Shown here piece after piece: positions 51,578 through 63,883 of a stretch of 64,000 nt of DNA. Within the stretch, counting starts at the first letter, position 1. Each line of letters begins with the position of its first letter. Under the pieces are notes generated by a model. That model saw only the letters and a program-made list of their open reading frames with translations. It was not told the DNA's origin and ran no database searches. Both the position numbers and the translations under genes were made by a program. Source of the DNA: Paramecium octaurelia (lineage: Eukaryota; Ciliophora; Oligohymenophorea; Peniculida; Parameciidae); NCBI GenBank assembly GCA_905182995.1, contig CAJJDP010000014.1, forward strand, positions 194,856-258,855, read 5' to 3'.

Positions 51578-52431
51578 ATTTAACATATGCATATTTAGAA
51601 TAGTCATAATTTGTATATTTCAAATCCAACTTCACGTGATGAAGAATCTATATCTATGTTTCATAATGATTTGACTCTTTTTTTCTAAGAATTTCTAATT
51701 CTAATTTTTCTATGTTTTGGAGGTAAAAAGTAATTGATTTTAAGTCTGCCTATATTTATTGAAAAAAACAATTATTTGAGTCCTAATATTGATGAAATTA
51801 TGACTATTCAGAATTAACAAATTAATTATATGTTTTTGGAATAATTATAATTATGTCTTAGTAATAAATATTGATTATACATTACTGAGATAACACTCTT
51901 TTTTTATAATCTTTAGATTTAGAATGATATGATACCTCACTTTTGACATAACTTTAAGAGCTTAGAATTACACTATTTGTATTTAATAGTGGCACCTTAT
52001 GCACTATCCCAAGCCTTCCTTTACCAATTTAATAAATTAATTCGAAATTCTAGGGGTTTATCTATTTAGATATTAATAGTATATCAATAAAAGTGGTAGA
52101 GTTGAATCCTAGGGATTTTACTTTTCACCTCTTCCAATTATTAATATATGGGATAATTATTGTAGAATTGAACTCCAATAAAAGAATTATTTTTAAAAAA
52201 CAGAACTAATCTTAACTTTCTTATTGATGTTGAAATTAGTATTCCTATCAAGAAACTATGAATATAGTAATTATCTAAGCAATCTTTATCAATTATTAAT
52301 TATTCTACTTAATACTATGATCTATTATTAATTACTGGATTCAAGGATGTCTAAATAGATTTCAATAAACACTTGATAGTACTAATATGATTACTTATTT
52401 CAAAATATATTAAAAATTTAAGAAAAATACA
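51578..52431. other. Intergenic AT-rich DNA
   Basis: About 850 bp between convergent genes. No supported ORF. Confidence 0.5.
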
Positions 52432-53366
52432 TCATTTTTACAAATACTAACACCTCTCTTTTAATGTTATTTCAAATCTTTGCAATGATTCGTTCATTTC
52501 TTCATAAGCTTTCTGATTACAAGATTGTTCATCCATTTCAGTTTATTAAGTATTAAAACTTTTTGATCTGACATTTTTTGCGGATTACTACTTTTATCTT
52601 GTTTACATACTCGTTGAACAATCGTATTTCTTCACGTGCTAATATAAAGTGGGGCAATGGTATTATTCAAGAGTTGTCATATTCAATAATACCATTCCTT
52701 TATATTCTGGCCTCGTCTATCGTAAGAAACTAATGTCTCGACCTTAAACATTCCCCTTAGATGATTGCAAAGATTTATGTTTTAACAATTTATTTCTAAA
52801 ATCTACTTATGCTTAAAATTTCATCTGCTAAAGTTCGATATCAGCTTAGAAGTTATTATCAATTTAGCTAATTGCTTTCTTCTGTCTATTAAAGGTTTTG
52901 GGTCCGTAGATCTATTTTAAATGTTTCTTGTCTAGCAGTTCCAGATGATTCCACTGATTATCAATTGAATTTTCCTATTATTGCTTTCATAATTACCAAG
53001 TGCGTAGGAGATCTTTAGAAAAGAGGCAAAGTCAAATCCTCATCAGTAATTGCATACTTACTTGTCTCAGTTGGCTTCTATTTGCTTTTAATTTCTAATA
53101 TAGTTCTTCTAAATTCATTCCGCTTTAATCTCAATTATGATTCATATTTAAACTTTTGGAATTATTCAATGTTAGGTTACTCATTAGGTTTCTATTGAGA
53201 AAAAGCAATTTTGGAAAAGAACTGATTTCTTTTGCATTCCATCAAAAATATACTTGTTATTCCAATAAGACTGATCCTTTTTTGTAATTGTAGTGCTCTC
53301 TGTGGGTATCTCATCTTTAATAAAATCCATATAAGCTTAGGGACCTAATTTTCTGGCCTTAAACAT
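52432..53366 (-). CDS. Unknown basic coiled-coil protein
   Basis: Starts MFKARKLGPQAYMDFIKDEI. A 31-nt intron near 53195-53230 leads to KPNEQPNIEQFQKFKYESQL and RLKRNEFRRTILEIKSKQKP. A 22-nt intron near 52990 joins THL to ENSIDNQWNHLELLDKKHLK. Basic sequence follows (AQVDFRNKLLKHKSLQSSKG) and an end RFEITLKERCQYLQK at 52432-52434. About 290 residues, Gln/Lys-rich, with no membrane segment. Layout suggests a structural or ciliary protein. No family is recognised. Confidence 0.6.
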
Positions 53367-53963
53367 GGATTAAATATTATTAATAATAATCATTATAGTT
53401 AGATGTCGTTAATATGCCAGAAGCATTTCTTATAATACTCCTCACTAGATTTATGATAAATTCATGCTTGCCACTGAAATCTGTCTCATGATTTTCAGAA
53501 TCTATAAAGAATTGGTTTCCTTTCACTCATTATTGATGCGACAAATTCCTTGTAAATTTCATTCTTTATATAATTTAAAGACATATCATTAGATGCTTTA
53601 GATACTCAAATAATTTATTAAAATAAAGTGGTCAATTTTAATAGGTAGAAGACTACTATTAATTTGATAGAATAGGATTTGTAATTATTATAATCTTATT
53701 TATCAAATGAAATTGTAGAGTTTCCAAACTTTTGAATGATATTTCTTTTGGTCAGTAGATATAGTGAAGGAAGTGTAATAAATAGTATATTTCAGAGGTG
53801 TTTTTGATCAGTTAGTAAATATACAAAGTGAATCAAATATTTAATTGATTGTTTTTTTGCAGATCTAAGAAATTAAAAATATGATATCTTATTAGTTTTA
53901 TCTTAATTTTCAAAATAAATATAGGATAAATTAATATAAAGTAAGAATTTATAATGATCATGA
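53367..53963. other. Intergenic AT-rich DNA
   Basis: About 600 bp between two minus-strand genes. No supported ORF. Confidence 0.5.
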
Positions 53964-55274
53964 TCATCTTCTTGGCTTTGGAATTTTGGAATAGAGAATG
54001 GCCTACCGTTATTCAGCAACTTGTTTATAAGTAACTGGCTATTCCTTAGATTATGACCTTATCTTATTATAAGAGGATAGCGTATCAGCTTGGATATTTT
54101 CTTTTTCAATTGAAATGTTGATTTATTTAACAGGTCTTGAGTCATATTATTTTGCATCATTCTTTTAATCTGGTTTGTTTGATATTGTTTGCGATTACTG
54201 AGTATTAGATTATTTAACTTTACTATAACATCCAACATAATGCTAAGGTTTTAATTTTGTATTAATTTCGCAATCCTATAGAGTCTTGATATTTTGAAGT
54301 CCTTGACATGCAGAAAAAGATTTACTACGTGAGACCTATAAATCGACACTGTTTTCTTGATGAACAGAAGTTTAAAGATTCTGTTTCCTTTGAATTTCAA
54401 ATTCTAACTATTGCATCTTGCATTCTGCATTAGAGAGTTGTCCAAAAAGGTAATTATTCTACTCTCTTAATTCGTCAATCTACTAATCTAATATCTTTCT
54501 TTGATCATCTAATTATTACTAGTACTTTTATTTTAAATCTCTATATCGTTATTGATATAGTTCTTCGTTTGATTTCAATCTACTCATGAACTCTTATTAG
54601 AAAGTCGAACTTTGTTATAATTCTTCTTCCAATTCACAGATCCTTCTTTGGTATTCTTCTTCCTGATTGATTATGTTTTAAGTTAACAATTAATATTCCT
54701 CATACTCTTATTTTATTTATTGATAATCCTATTAATCATTTCTCATGGTTTCTTGTAATTTGTTTTATAGATCCAGGTATTGTTTCTGCAATTCTTCGAG
54801 TGCTCTATGCAATTCAATGACGTCAGGGATGTTTTCCTGTTGATTTTGAAGGTTCTATAGATCTTCCTACAATTATTAATTTTAGTATTCCAATTATTGA
54901 TTTCTACGATTGACTTCAGATAATTATTGGCTGTATTATCTTTCAGTATCGAATAGCTTTTTTTATAGTTCTTAGATTTATTAATTTTTTTATTCCAATA
55001 AACTCTTTTACTTAACAGAGCTTTTATCTAGGTTGTTCTCTCTAATCACATCAGAATTTTTTAGTTCATATCCTGTTTTTAAATACTTTTATTCTAATCT
55101 CATCATTGTTTATTAATTTTGCTGGCATCTCTCCTACATTTCTTTGAGTTCTTATTTAAAAAAGTTTTCATCAAATTTTGAACTGTCATCAAGCTATCTG
55201 CTTCTCTTTAAGGCTTAATTTACTTATTCCTCCAACTCTTCAATCCTTTTCAATTCTTTATCAGTCTGTGACAT
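53964..55274 (-). CDS. Long Gln-rich coiled-coil protein
   Basis: An intron-free frame of 436 residues. From residue 1 to about 300 it is nearly continuous coiled coil (MSQTDKELKRIEELEEQVNQ, QQIQELQKKLFDTERQYSQQ, NRRNQQLEYQNQQLQEDLQN, DQQIDELREQNNYLFGQLSN). The last about 135 residues are Ser/Gln-rich and basic, ending KQVAEQRQAILYSKIPKPRR at TGA 53964-53966. A centrosomal, basal-body or cortical scaffold is plausible. No family motif is visible. Gln is coded mainly by TAA/TAG, so the standard code fragments this gene completely. Confidence 0.75.
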
Positions 55275-55460
55275 TTATCTAACGGATAATAATTAAATAT
55301 TTATTTATTATTTTATGTATTTGGAAGCAAAGCAATATAACTGCTCTCTCTCCTGATAAAGTTACGAAAAACCAAAGAAAGATTTTCAGTTAAAACTAGT
55401 CTTCATATATCTTAAATTGAAATACTTTTAAAGGTTATTAATTAATTATTAAATTATTTA

Positions 55461-56564
55461 ATGAAAAGGAAAATTTTTCTTGTTTTAACAATTATTGCCT
55501 CATTTATTGGATACTTGAGATAAATTTAAATTAACGAGTAAGTTCAAAGACTTCAGTTCGCACCAGAAGTCACTACACCTGGCGATGTATTGAGGGATGG
55601 GAAATTAGTTGTAAACGGGTTTGCAAGAAGAGACATTAGGAAATTTGATTCTTCCTAAATATCTTTACTAAATCGATTATTTCGATTCAAGTAATGGGAT
55701 TATTTCCATTTGACAACATCCGAAGTTTATATAGCCGTAGCCTTTGTGGATTTAGGATACGTCCAAAGCATCTAATTTACATTTTATTCGGTGAAAGATA
55801 ACTACTTCATCCATAAGGATAAAGTGGTCTATCCATTCTAATCTAGACAATTCACTTTAGAAGATGACTGCACTCTCAAAGGTAATTTAACAAGAACATT
55901 TAAATCTGATGCCATCAATGTCGAATACAAGGGATGGTTACATAATGGTGTTGAAATGAGAGGAATTTAAATTACTTTTGACGGATTTGAAGCCTCCTTT
56001 GTTATGGAATCACATTAACAAGATGATCTCTTCATTTTGAAGCCTTTTACTCAAGAAGGAGATAAGTTTTTCTACAGCAGAAAAGCCTATGGATGGCATT
56101 CATATGGTTAAATTAAATATAATTAATAAATCCACAAATTTACAAAGGCAAATGCTGGTATGGACTACGGAAGAGGAATCTTCAATTATGCAACATTCTG
56201 GTTATGGGTCTCAGGTATGGGATTCTCATAGGATCATAGAATCGGATTTAATTTGGGAGCTGCTGGAGACAATGTTAAAGGTAAGGAAACATCAGATGAG
56301 GGTATATTCATAGATAACTAATTGTACGTTCTTAGTGATCTAGAGTATAGTTTTGATTTGAATGATCTTGAAAAAATTATAACTGTCAGAGGAAAAGATT
56401 TTTATTTAGAATTTGTTCCCAAAACCACTCATCTTTTCACTGAAGATTTATTATTGATAGACGTTAAGTTTAGACAGTTGATAGGAGTATTCAATGGAAA
56501 ATTTAAGGATATTGAATTTTCAAATATTGTTGGTCTTGTTGAACTCAACAGAGCAAAATGGTGA
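55461..56564 (+). CDS. DUF2804-family protein
   Basis: An intron-free frame of 367 residues. It starts MKRKIFLVLTIIASFIGYLR (signal peptide or anchor). A beta-rich domain follows with WDYFHLTTSEVYIAVAFVDL and the family mark MDYGRGIFNYATFWLWVSGM (D.GRG...W.W). Further blocks are DHRIGFNLGAAGDNVKGKET and GVFNGKFKD near the end. DUF2804 proteins have no established function; the fold suggests a lipocalin-like or glycan-binding barrel. The N-terminal hydrophobic segment suggests the secretory pathway. The stop is 56562-56564. Confidence 0.8.
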
Positions 56565-56987
56565 TATATCAAATAAGAATATTAAAATCATCAAGAATCA
56601 ACTTAATCATCATTTTTAATTTCTTAATAAACATAAATTATTATTCTTCTCATTTTGATAATTCTTGCCAGTTTTATTATCAAAGTTTTGTTAAGAAAAC
56701 TAATATATTATATAATTCTAAATCAAATTAATTTGATGATAAATTATTCTAGTTAAAAATCCTTATAAGTTCATCATATGTAATATAGTATATATTTATT
56801 ATTTATATGCGAAATTATTAAGTTTGTTTAGAGAAATTGATTGAATACTCATTAAGTCCTCAAATTAGAATGAGACTTAGATAATAATTATAAAAGAAGT
56901 TGAATTGTTTAATTACACTTAATTAACATATATGTTATCTAGAACTATGTGGATGAAATAATAATTGATTTAATATTATTATTTGGA
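56565..56987. other. Intergenic AT-rich DNA
   Basis: About 420 bp between two convergent genes. A short palindrome AACATATATGTT lies near 56930. No supported ORF. Confidence 0.5.
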
Positions 56988-58563
56988 TCATAATATGGTG
57001 ATATTTCCATTATTTAGACCATTATGTTCTCCAACGATGTGGGTATCTGAGTATGGGACGACTGGCTCTTTGAAGTTTGGATTCTTTTGTAAAGCTTATT
57101 TGGTTAGGTTTTTCCACTAATCATATGAATACTATATTAATACTTTCTCTTCAATTTTTAATCTGTCTTTCTTTTGATTCTTGGCATCTTAGATAATATA
57201 CAAATATTTTGGATCCTTGTTATTCAAAGCCTTATCAAATGCTTGGTAATCGATTTCCTTTAGAATTGTTTTTAAGGCATTCAAGGATTCTTGTAATACC
57301 TTATGCCAATGGGTGTCAGCTATTTAAGCAATAACTGGAACTAAGAGTGGGAATGTGAATGGTTTGTAACTCTTTAGAATTGTGAGGAAGTAATCATTTT
57401 CAAAGAAGCACATCGCTCTGTCAGCCACTTATAGATGTGGTCCAGCTATACATTTGATTAACCTTTTAAATAGTTTTGGGATCAAAGGCTCTAATTTTGA
57501 AATTTCACAGACCTCCAATACTTCTAAGAGTTCGTTGAGAAACATCACCTCTTTGGCTGAATTAGCAAATGGCCAATACCTAAGCAGACCTTCCACTAAG
57601 AATGTTGCTAAGGTTGGGTCCTTGGATAGAAAGAGCATTGAGCATCTTAACAATTGTTCATGATAGAACTGGCAAGTTTAAACTTTATGTAGAGGAATGA
57701 TGACAGTCTTAAAGAATATTACATGTTCTTCTCTTAAAGGAACTGCAAATCCACTAATGATGCTTGCCAAGATATCTAAGAGTTCGGCTGCACCGTTAAA
57801 TTTATAGGTTTCATGAATTAAAGTGTAGAAGCAATCATTTATTGCCTTTCTAATCATTTTCCTTCTTGGTACTAATTTAGCATAGAGTCTATGCAAAATA
57901 TTCTTTAGGTACTCCCTCTCTCGAGGTTCCTCAGAATCAAATAATTCAAGGAATTCTTGAATAAAAGAATGTGTAATGAAAATCTAAAAAATTTATAAAA
58001 GAAATTACTTTAAGTGATTTTACATCAGGTTGTTCATTAACAATTAATTGCAGGAAATATTCATAAACCGGCTATAAATGAGTCCAGGCTGGGTCAATGA
58101 GTTGCTATTTTTATAAAGGGAATAATTTACATCATCATCTTCCATTCCAATTTCTCCATTAGTTGCTGTTTTCTTTAAAATTGGTAAAGGTCTAAAAATG
58201 TTCTTTTCAATCATTTCTATAATCAAATCTAAATGAGGGACAACCAAATTAGCCACAAAATTAGGTTCCTTAAGTAAATCAAATAATTCCTATAAGTATT
58301 ATGAGCGTTCCTATTTTTCTTTAACATTCTTGGTGTCATCATTAAAATCATAAGGTTAAGAGCAAAAATGAATTTTCTTTAAGAATTAGTCTCTAATTTC
58401 CTTAGGCACATGTTTAGGATCTGTTACTCTGGCCATATTTTGAATCATTTATGGAGGAGCCTAGTATATTAATTATTATTACTCTTGTTTGCTGGGTGTT
58501 AGTGGTGGCCTAAGCTTACGATCTCCCTGTTGCAGTTGATTTTGAACTAGAAGTCCTTGACAT
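56988..58563 (-). CDS. PP2A regulatory subunit B56
   Basis: B56 (B') subunits target PP2A. Starts [20 protein letters not shown]. Introns are of 22 nt near 58480, 26 nt near 58105 and about 25 nt near 57995. HEAT-like repeats match B56: [120 protein letters not shown] and [19 protein letters not shown]. The end is [12 protein letters not shown] at 56988-56990. The N-terminal about 30 residues and the tail are variable, as in the family. Confidence 0.95.
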
Positions 58564-58947
58564 TATTTTTATATTTGATTTTTAATAAAGATGTGTTTTG
58601 AATATTTATATTACACGATTTAATAATCGTAAAGTAATCTCCTTTTCATTTACACCAATGATCTTATTGACTTAATAGAGAACAAACTACTACTCTCATA
58701 TTCAACCTGATTCATATGGGAAGAAATTAAAAAGAAGCTGTAAATTTTGATCGATTGATATTTCTATTTTATGCCACAATATTTAAGATTTCAAATTCAA
58801 TTGATTTCTTAATACTGGATGAACTGTTATGACTAAAATAAATCAAGATTAATATTCCACTGCTAATATTCTACATGATAGAATATTTGAATAAGTGTAT
58901 AAATACCATTTTTTAATTCAACTATTATATACTAATGTATTACTATT
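58564..58947. other. Intergenic AT-rich DNA
   Basis: About 385 bp upstream of the B56 gene. No supported ORF. Confidence 0.5.
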
Positions 58948-59468
58948 ATGGAAGTATCAAAAGTAAGAGTGGAAATAACATTTGAAGATGAGATTAAGAT
59001 AAAAAATAATTCACAAAATATAAATAGTAATGGCCACTGCCATAGCCTAATTTGATGGAAATTTAAGTAAATATTATTAAAAAGAAGATGATTCTATCGC
59101 TTATTAACAATAGGTAGATTAGTAATCATAAAAAGAAGAGATGAATAATCATTGTACTAAGCAATAATTATTAAAATTGAAATTGATAAATTGTAACATG
59201 AAGATAACCTAAAAATTGTTATAGATTGACCTCTTAAAGTATTATTTGGTAATGCATTAGAGAATTATCAAATTTATGGTATTCCTAATAAAACCTAATA
59301 GAATTAAGCATATTAGCCTTTACTAATTTAATAGAATGGTAAATTATCAAGAATCCAAATAACAGAGGAAATTTGAACTTGTTTAAAATTCATAATATAA
59401 TAACATACTTCATCTTATTAGTTAGCGTATTGGTCTTTTCCATAATATACTTTGACTTTCTTAGATGA
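58948..59468 (+). CDS. Possible small protein with C-terminal membrane segment
   Basis: Starts MEVSKVRVEITFEDEIKIKN. A 19-nt intron near 59028-59046 joins to QFDGNLSKYYQKEDDSIAYQ and QKEEMNNHCTKQQLLK. A second intron of 22 nt near 59217-59238, ending AAG, would join to a last exon with AFTNLIEWQIIKNPNNRGNL. The tail would be hydrophobic (IITYFILLVSVLVFSIIYF) and end at TGA 59466-59468. It overlaps the predicted 3' end of the opposing gene, so one of the two is wrong in part. Confidence 0.35.
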
Positions 59469-60193
59469 AGTTTCTCTATCTTAAACTATTTTAGGTAATA
59501 AAATGATCATACTAAATCTAAAATTTTTCAATTGGAAAATTGCCAGTATTATGATATAGATTGTAGAAGATTTATAGTTAAGAACTTAGAACCTTGAATG
59601 GCCTCTAAAATGTACAATGAATATCTTTCTGTACAATCTGGGTAAGTGAATGAGCATGCATATATATATTTATGGCTAGATACTGAATAATACTGATTAC
59701 AAGAATGGATGTTGTTATGCAGTGTCATCTTGAATAAAAAATACAGAAACTGTTGATCTATTTTATATTGTTGCAAATAGCATCATATGTTAGTATATTA
59801 GACTCAATTAATCTCTTGTTCAGCTTCACTTCTAAAGAATATAATTTTTCCGCCATATGCAACACTATCAGACCAAGAATTGACAGGGTATAGAGAGCAG
59901 AAGTGAACTTGATCGATAGCTGGTATTATTCTATGAGAAGTGGATTTTTTTGTAATTCTCATAATTAGTTGGTTTGTATTTTGAAAAAAAATAGATGTCA
60001 TCTTCCTTATTTTATGATTTTATATTCTACATTCGTATTAGTTTAATTATTATCTAGGTAGACAGGGGATTGGGCAGATTTTCCAAAGTAATTTTCGTGA
60101 ATTTCAGGAACAGTCTTTACCATTCTTAGTGTAATCTTATTCATCACTACCATAAACTGCTAGTATGGTTAGTATTAATAATGGGAAAATCAT
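59268..60193 (-). CDS. Possible secreted protein, exon structure unresolved
   Basis: Starts MIFPLLILTILA, a signal-peptide-like segment. An intron of 22 nt and one of 25 nt (both ending AAG) would give VPEIHENYFGKSAQSPVYLD, NNQTNTNEDDIYFFSKYKPT and NYENYKKIHFSQNNTSYRSS. Further coding-like pieces follow in other frames (SFTYPDCTERYSLYILEAIQ and DRETSSKKVKVYYGKDQYAN), ending at TGA 59268-59270. I could not join all pieces, and the 3' part overlaps the opposing prediction. The 5' half is the better supported. Confidence 0.3.
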
Positions 60194-60259
60194 GAATTAA
60201 TAATAATATTATTATTTTAGTTGGATTCGGCATTAACAAAATATATAGAGGAATTTTGA

Positions 60260-60860
60260 TCATAAGATTAGATGAATTTTAAAATAACTTATAAAACATT
60301 GTTCAAAATATGATGCATTCCTTGCATTATTGACATCGTTATTAATTATCACTTGGCTTACTGTATTCCTATATATATCTCTACATAAATTCAATATACT
60401 TTGGCCAAATGGTATCCCCTATCTATTGTAAACAGATTTACTATATGATTTAATTTCCGCAATATTTATCAATTACTTTGCAGCCGTGGACAATTCTCCT
60501 GCCAGTTGAATGCTGGCATCAATCAAGTCAAAATATCTGTGATATAAATCAATGATATCTCTGTCAGTATGAGGCTGTTGTTTCTTGGCGATATCATATA
60601 ATGCATTTGTTTTTTACAGATAATCAAATGCAAGGATCTATCTTCCTGCCTTAATTAATAGCGATTTACCCTACACTTCCCTTGAGGACAAAGCAAGCCC
60701 TCTCCACCCTTTTTTAATCAAGCAATTATACGGCTAAGTACAATTCTTGTAGTTATTTTTCAAAGGTCATGTTGATAAATTTGGAAATGATGGACACATA
60801 TATCTCCTCACTTCCATATTCGATCTTTCCTTGCTCATAATTTATGGTTTTATAATCCAT
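60260..60860 (-). CDS. Histidine-phosphotransfer (HPt)-like protein lacking the active His
   Basis: Starts MDYKTINYEQGKIEYGSEEI. The helical pattern YVSIISKFINMTFEKQLQEL, VQLLDQKRVERACFVLKGS is that of HPt domains. A 25-nt intron (60650-60674, ending AAG) joins it to AGRQILAFDYLQKTNALYDI and DIIDLYHRYFDLIDASIQLA. HPt proteins pass phosphate between receiver domains through a His in HxLKGS. Here the position is Phe (FVLKGS). The protein should be unable to accept phosphate there, and may act as a scaffold or binding partner. About 190 residues, with stop at 60260-60262. Confidence 0.55.
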
Positions 60861-60950
60861 TTTAATAAAAATATATTTAATTATTATTGCCAATCTGAAG
60901 ATTAATTTATAATTTCTAACGATAATATAAACTTTATCTTTTGCATAAAT

Positions 60951-62465
60951 ATGAGTTGGATTACTATAAATAGTTAAAACGATGGTCCTGGGGGCCGATG
61001 GGGACACTCATGTATAGCCTTAGATGAAAAACTGTACATTTTTGGAGGATTTGGTATAAAGTAGAATTATAATCAAGATGGCAATTATCTAAATGATTTT
61101 TATTCTTATGATTTTGACAATAACTTATGGCAAACCATACTATAAATAGGTTAAGTGCCAGAGCCACGATCCAACCATATCATGTTTATCAATAACGGAA
61201 CCATATATATTCAAGGTGGTGGAGGCTAAACTAAAACTCGATTTGGAGATCTCTATTCATTTAGCAAAAACACTTGGATTAAATAGAAAATCAATTTGAT
61301 ACCTAGAACCTATCATGCAGGTTGTGTTGGCGACAATAAATTATTTATATATGGAGGCGAATCTGGCAAAGATCTAGACGAATTAGAAATTGTTGATTTG
61401 TGCAACAATACCTAATATACAATCAAGGTTGAGAACTAGAAAAAGCCAGAACCAAGGCGATTTGCAACTCTTCACTATCATAATAGTTAACTAATCTTAA
61501 TTGGAGGATGTACATAATCTTACAGTCTTACTCCTTCAATTTATATAGCAGATTGTAAGTAAGAAGAAAATTAAATAAATATTTCTTGGTGTTTACTAAA
61601 AACTTAATTTCCAAAATGGGGACAATCTTGTGTGCAATTTGATGATTTATTCTATTTATTTGGAGGAAGAGATGACAAAGACTCTGATGAACTCTACTCG
61701 TTTGATCTATAAACTCATCAAATTTAGATCATAAAGAACGACATTAAAGTTAAAGCAAGAAGAAAACATTGTGCATCTGTTATTGGTAATTCTTTGGTTA
61801 TATTTGGGGGGTTCGATGGAAAATACTAAAATGATTTATGCTTCTGTGAATTACCTCTAATTAATACTGTGCCTCTTTCTGTTGAATTACCATCTAAACC
61901 TTATGAAGAAATATCATAACACCAATTCGAAAATTACTTTTAATTTGAAAACGGAGTTTATTTTTACAATGATTAATATGATTGTTTGATCTAAACGGAT
62001 GAAAAGTGTTTTGGAGTTGATAAATCTGTGCTTATTTAAACTTCTGGATACTTTACAGAACTATTCAATGGAGATTATGCAGAAGGACAGTTACTTTAAC
62101 TCGATTTATCCTATGTTGACCATATTGCTTTTGGCATTGTTCTGATTTTCTCATACAAAAATAATTTGATACTTCCTATTCTAAATAAAGAGGAACTTTT
62201 CAGATTATTAGAATTGTGTGATTACCTAGACATGATATAATTAAAACTGAAAACATAATATTATATAGCTTAAACTGTAGATAAAAACACAATATAAGAA
62301 ATATACAATCTCTCAATTGAACATCAGAATAATTAGTTATAAAATTTTTGTGCATTTAAGGTTTCAAAATTGAAAATGCCATTGCAAGAAATTGATAATT
62401 TATAAAGTTAACAAGTAAATAATATGAAAAGAATAAGAAAATTGTCAATAGTTAATGAATAATGA
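60951..62465 (+). CDS. Kelch-repeat protein with BTB-like C-terminal region
   Basis: An intron-free frame of 504 residues. Five or six Kelch repeats fill the first 320 residues: GGRWGHSCIALDEKLYIFGG, EPRSNHIMFINNGTIYIQGG, RTYHAGCVGDNKLFIYGGES, FATLHYHNSQLILIGGC, GQSCVQFDDLFYLFGGRDDK and KHCASVIGNSLVIFGGFDGK. Each has the paired Gly and the spaced Tyr/Trp typical of propeller blades. After this the sequence VDKSVLIQTSGYFTELFNGD resembles the start of a BTB domain (L...S.YF..ML.G.F.E), followed by helices. Kelch-then-BTB order suggests a substrate adaptor of a cullin-3-type ubiquitin ligase. Confidence 0.85.
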
Positions 62466-62547
62466 TTAGTTATATATACTACTACAATTATCATAAAAAC
62501 TATATTTTCTGTATAATGATTGCAATTTAATCATGCATAATGCAATT

Positions 62548-63120
62548 ATGATAACAAGACTAATATTTTAATTAGAATTGCAAGTCATTCTAAAAATTAT
62601 TTTAGTTATAATATCTCTTCTTTTTAAAAGAACTTTTTCTGTTTTTGTGGTTTATCTAGAATAACTTCTCGAAAAAGGTTTTTAATTCATTATATATCAA
62701 TCAAAGGAAGAAAAGTTTGAAGGTTACCTATAGAATAATGTATGCAGAAACTTTAACTGATTTTATTATTACTAAAAATTATATAAAATAATTGATCGTA
62801 TCTTAGAAAAACCATTCCTTATAAAATTTATACAAATATAGGATTAGTTATCCTGATGATATCTAATTATAGCTGATTGCAAATTTGTTATTTTCGAGGT
62901 AAGCCGTCAGCTAAATTTATATAGTCTACATTTTATGATTAGAAGCGAAAGACAAAAAGTGATTGGCTTTAGAAAGACTTATTGTCTATTTTCAAACATT
63001 ATAGAATTAGAATTTGTGATAATGCTAATATAAATATTAGAAAAGCATGAATTGGAAATTTATTTGATCTATTTGTGCAATCTGATTCTTCAATTAGGAG
63101 TAAACACTTATTTCAATTGA
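62548..63120 (+). CDS. Hypothetical Leu/Ile-rich protein
   Basis: Starts MITRLIFQLELQ. A 22-nt intron near 62584-62605 joins to LQYLFFLKELFLFLWFIQNN, and the reading continues SLKVTYRIMYAETLTDFIIT and ISYPDDIQLQLIANLLFS. A 26-nt intron near 62899-62924 joins to SLHFMIRSERQKVIGFRKTY, EFVIMLIQILEKHELEIYLI and YLCNLILQLGVNTYFN at TGA 63118-63120. Both introns are standard GT...TAG and restore the frame, which argues for a real gene of about 170 residues. No family is recognised. Confidence 0.4.
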
Positions 63121-63679
63121 TAATATCGTATTTGGATTAAGCATTTTGACAAGAATAGAAAAAATGAAGGCGGTGTATTATAATAAATAAACAACTTTTC
63201 TATAAAAATAAGATAAAATGGAGACTAACTGATTCTTTGTATAAAATGATTATTATTATTTACAAATGTGTTATTTACAAATGACTTCAAATCAGTTGTA
63301 ATAAATTTTGATATTATTTTAAATGACGTAAACTTGTTCTTAATTAAAATGTTTGGGATAGATGCAACTACCAAATATTTTAGCAAGTATCGTTTACAGG
63401 GTCCTAAACACTTTCCATGAACCTCCTAACAATATATTAATAAAGTTGATTTGATTCAATCGGGATATCTGTGTGTTTTGAAGAAGATGACGACATTTTA
63501 AAATCCTACCTCCAATATAATCTAAAATTAACAGAAATTATCAGAAAATTTATATAATCATAATTTGCATCATCAGAATTAATGCATAATTTTCTGCATT
63601 TTCTGATCGTATATATATTCAAAAATGTTCTAATTAAAACTCATTAATTTATAAATATACATTCAGCAAAAACAACAAG
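63121..63679. other. Intergenic AT-rich DNA
   Basis: About 560 bp. No supported ORF under the ciliate code. Confidence 0.5.
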
Positions 63680-63883
63680 ATGACTGAACAACTTAATAAT
63701 CAAACTTAAATCACATTGATGACTGACAGATATAATGAACAATACGAAAATACCAAAGAAACAGAAATAAAAATGCAAAAAGGAATAAAAAAAGACTTGA
63801 CAGATTGTGTCACAAAAGTAGTTGGAGAAGTGGCAATGAAAGTTTGCTTTGCTTTAACAGTTGCTTTCTGTATCGGGTGTTGA
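63680..63883 (+). CDS. Small protein with C-terminal hydrophobic tail
   Basis: A 67-codon frame starts MTEQLNNQTQITLMTDRYNE, has a charged middle (TKETEIKMQKGIKKDLTD) and ends with a hydrophobic, Cys-containing segment (KVCFALTVAFCIGC) at TGA 63881-63883. The layout is that of a tail-anchored membrane protein, or of a peptide with a lipidated Cys end. No family is recognised. The start is the only upstream ATG in frame. Confidence 0.5.

Noticed and set aside
57454..57663. Plus-strand ORF opposite the B56 gene
   Set aside because: Antisense shadow of a highly conserved HEAT-repeat segment on the minus strand.
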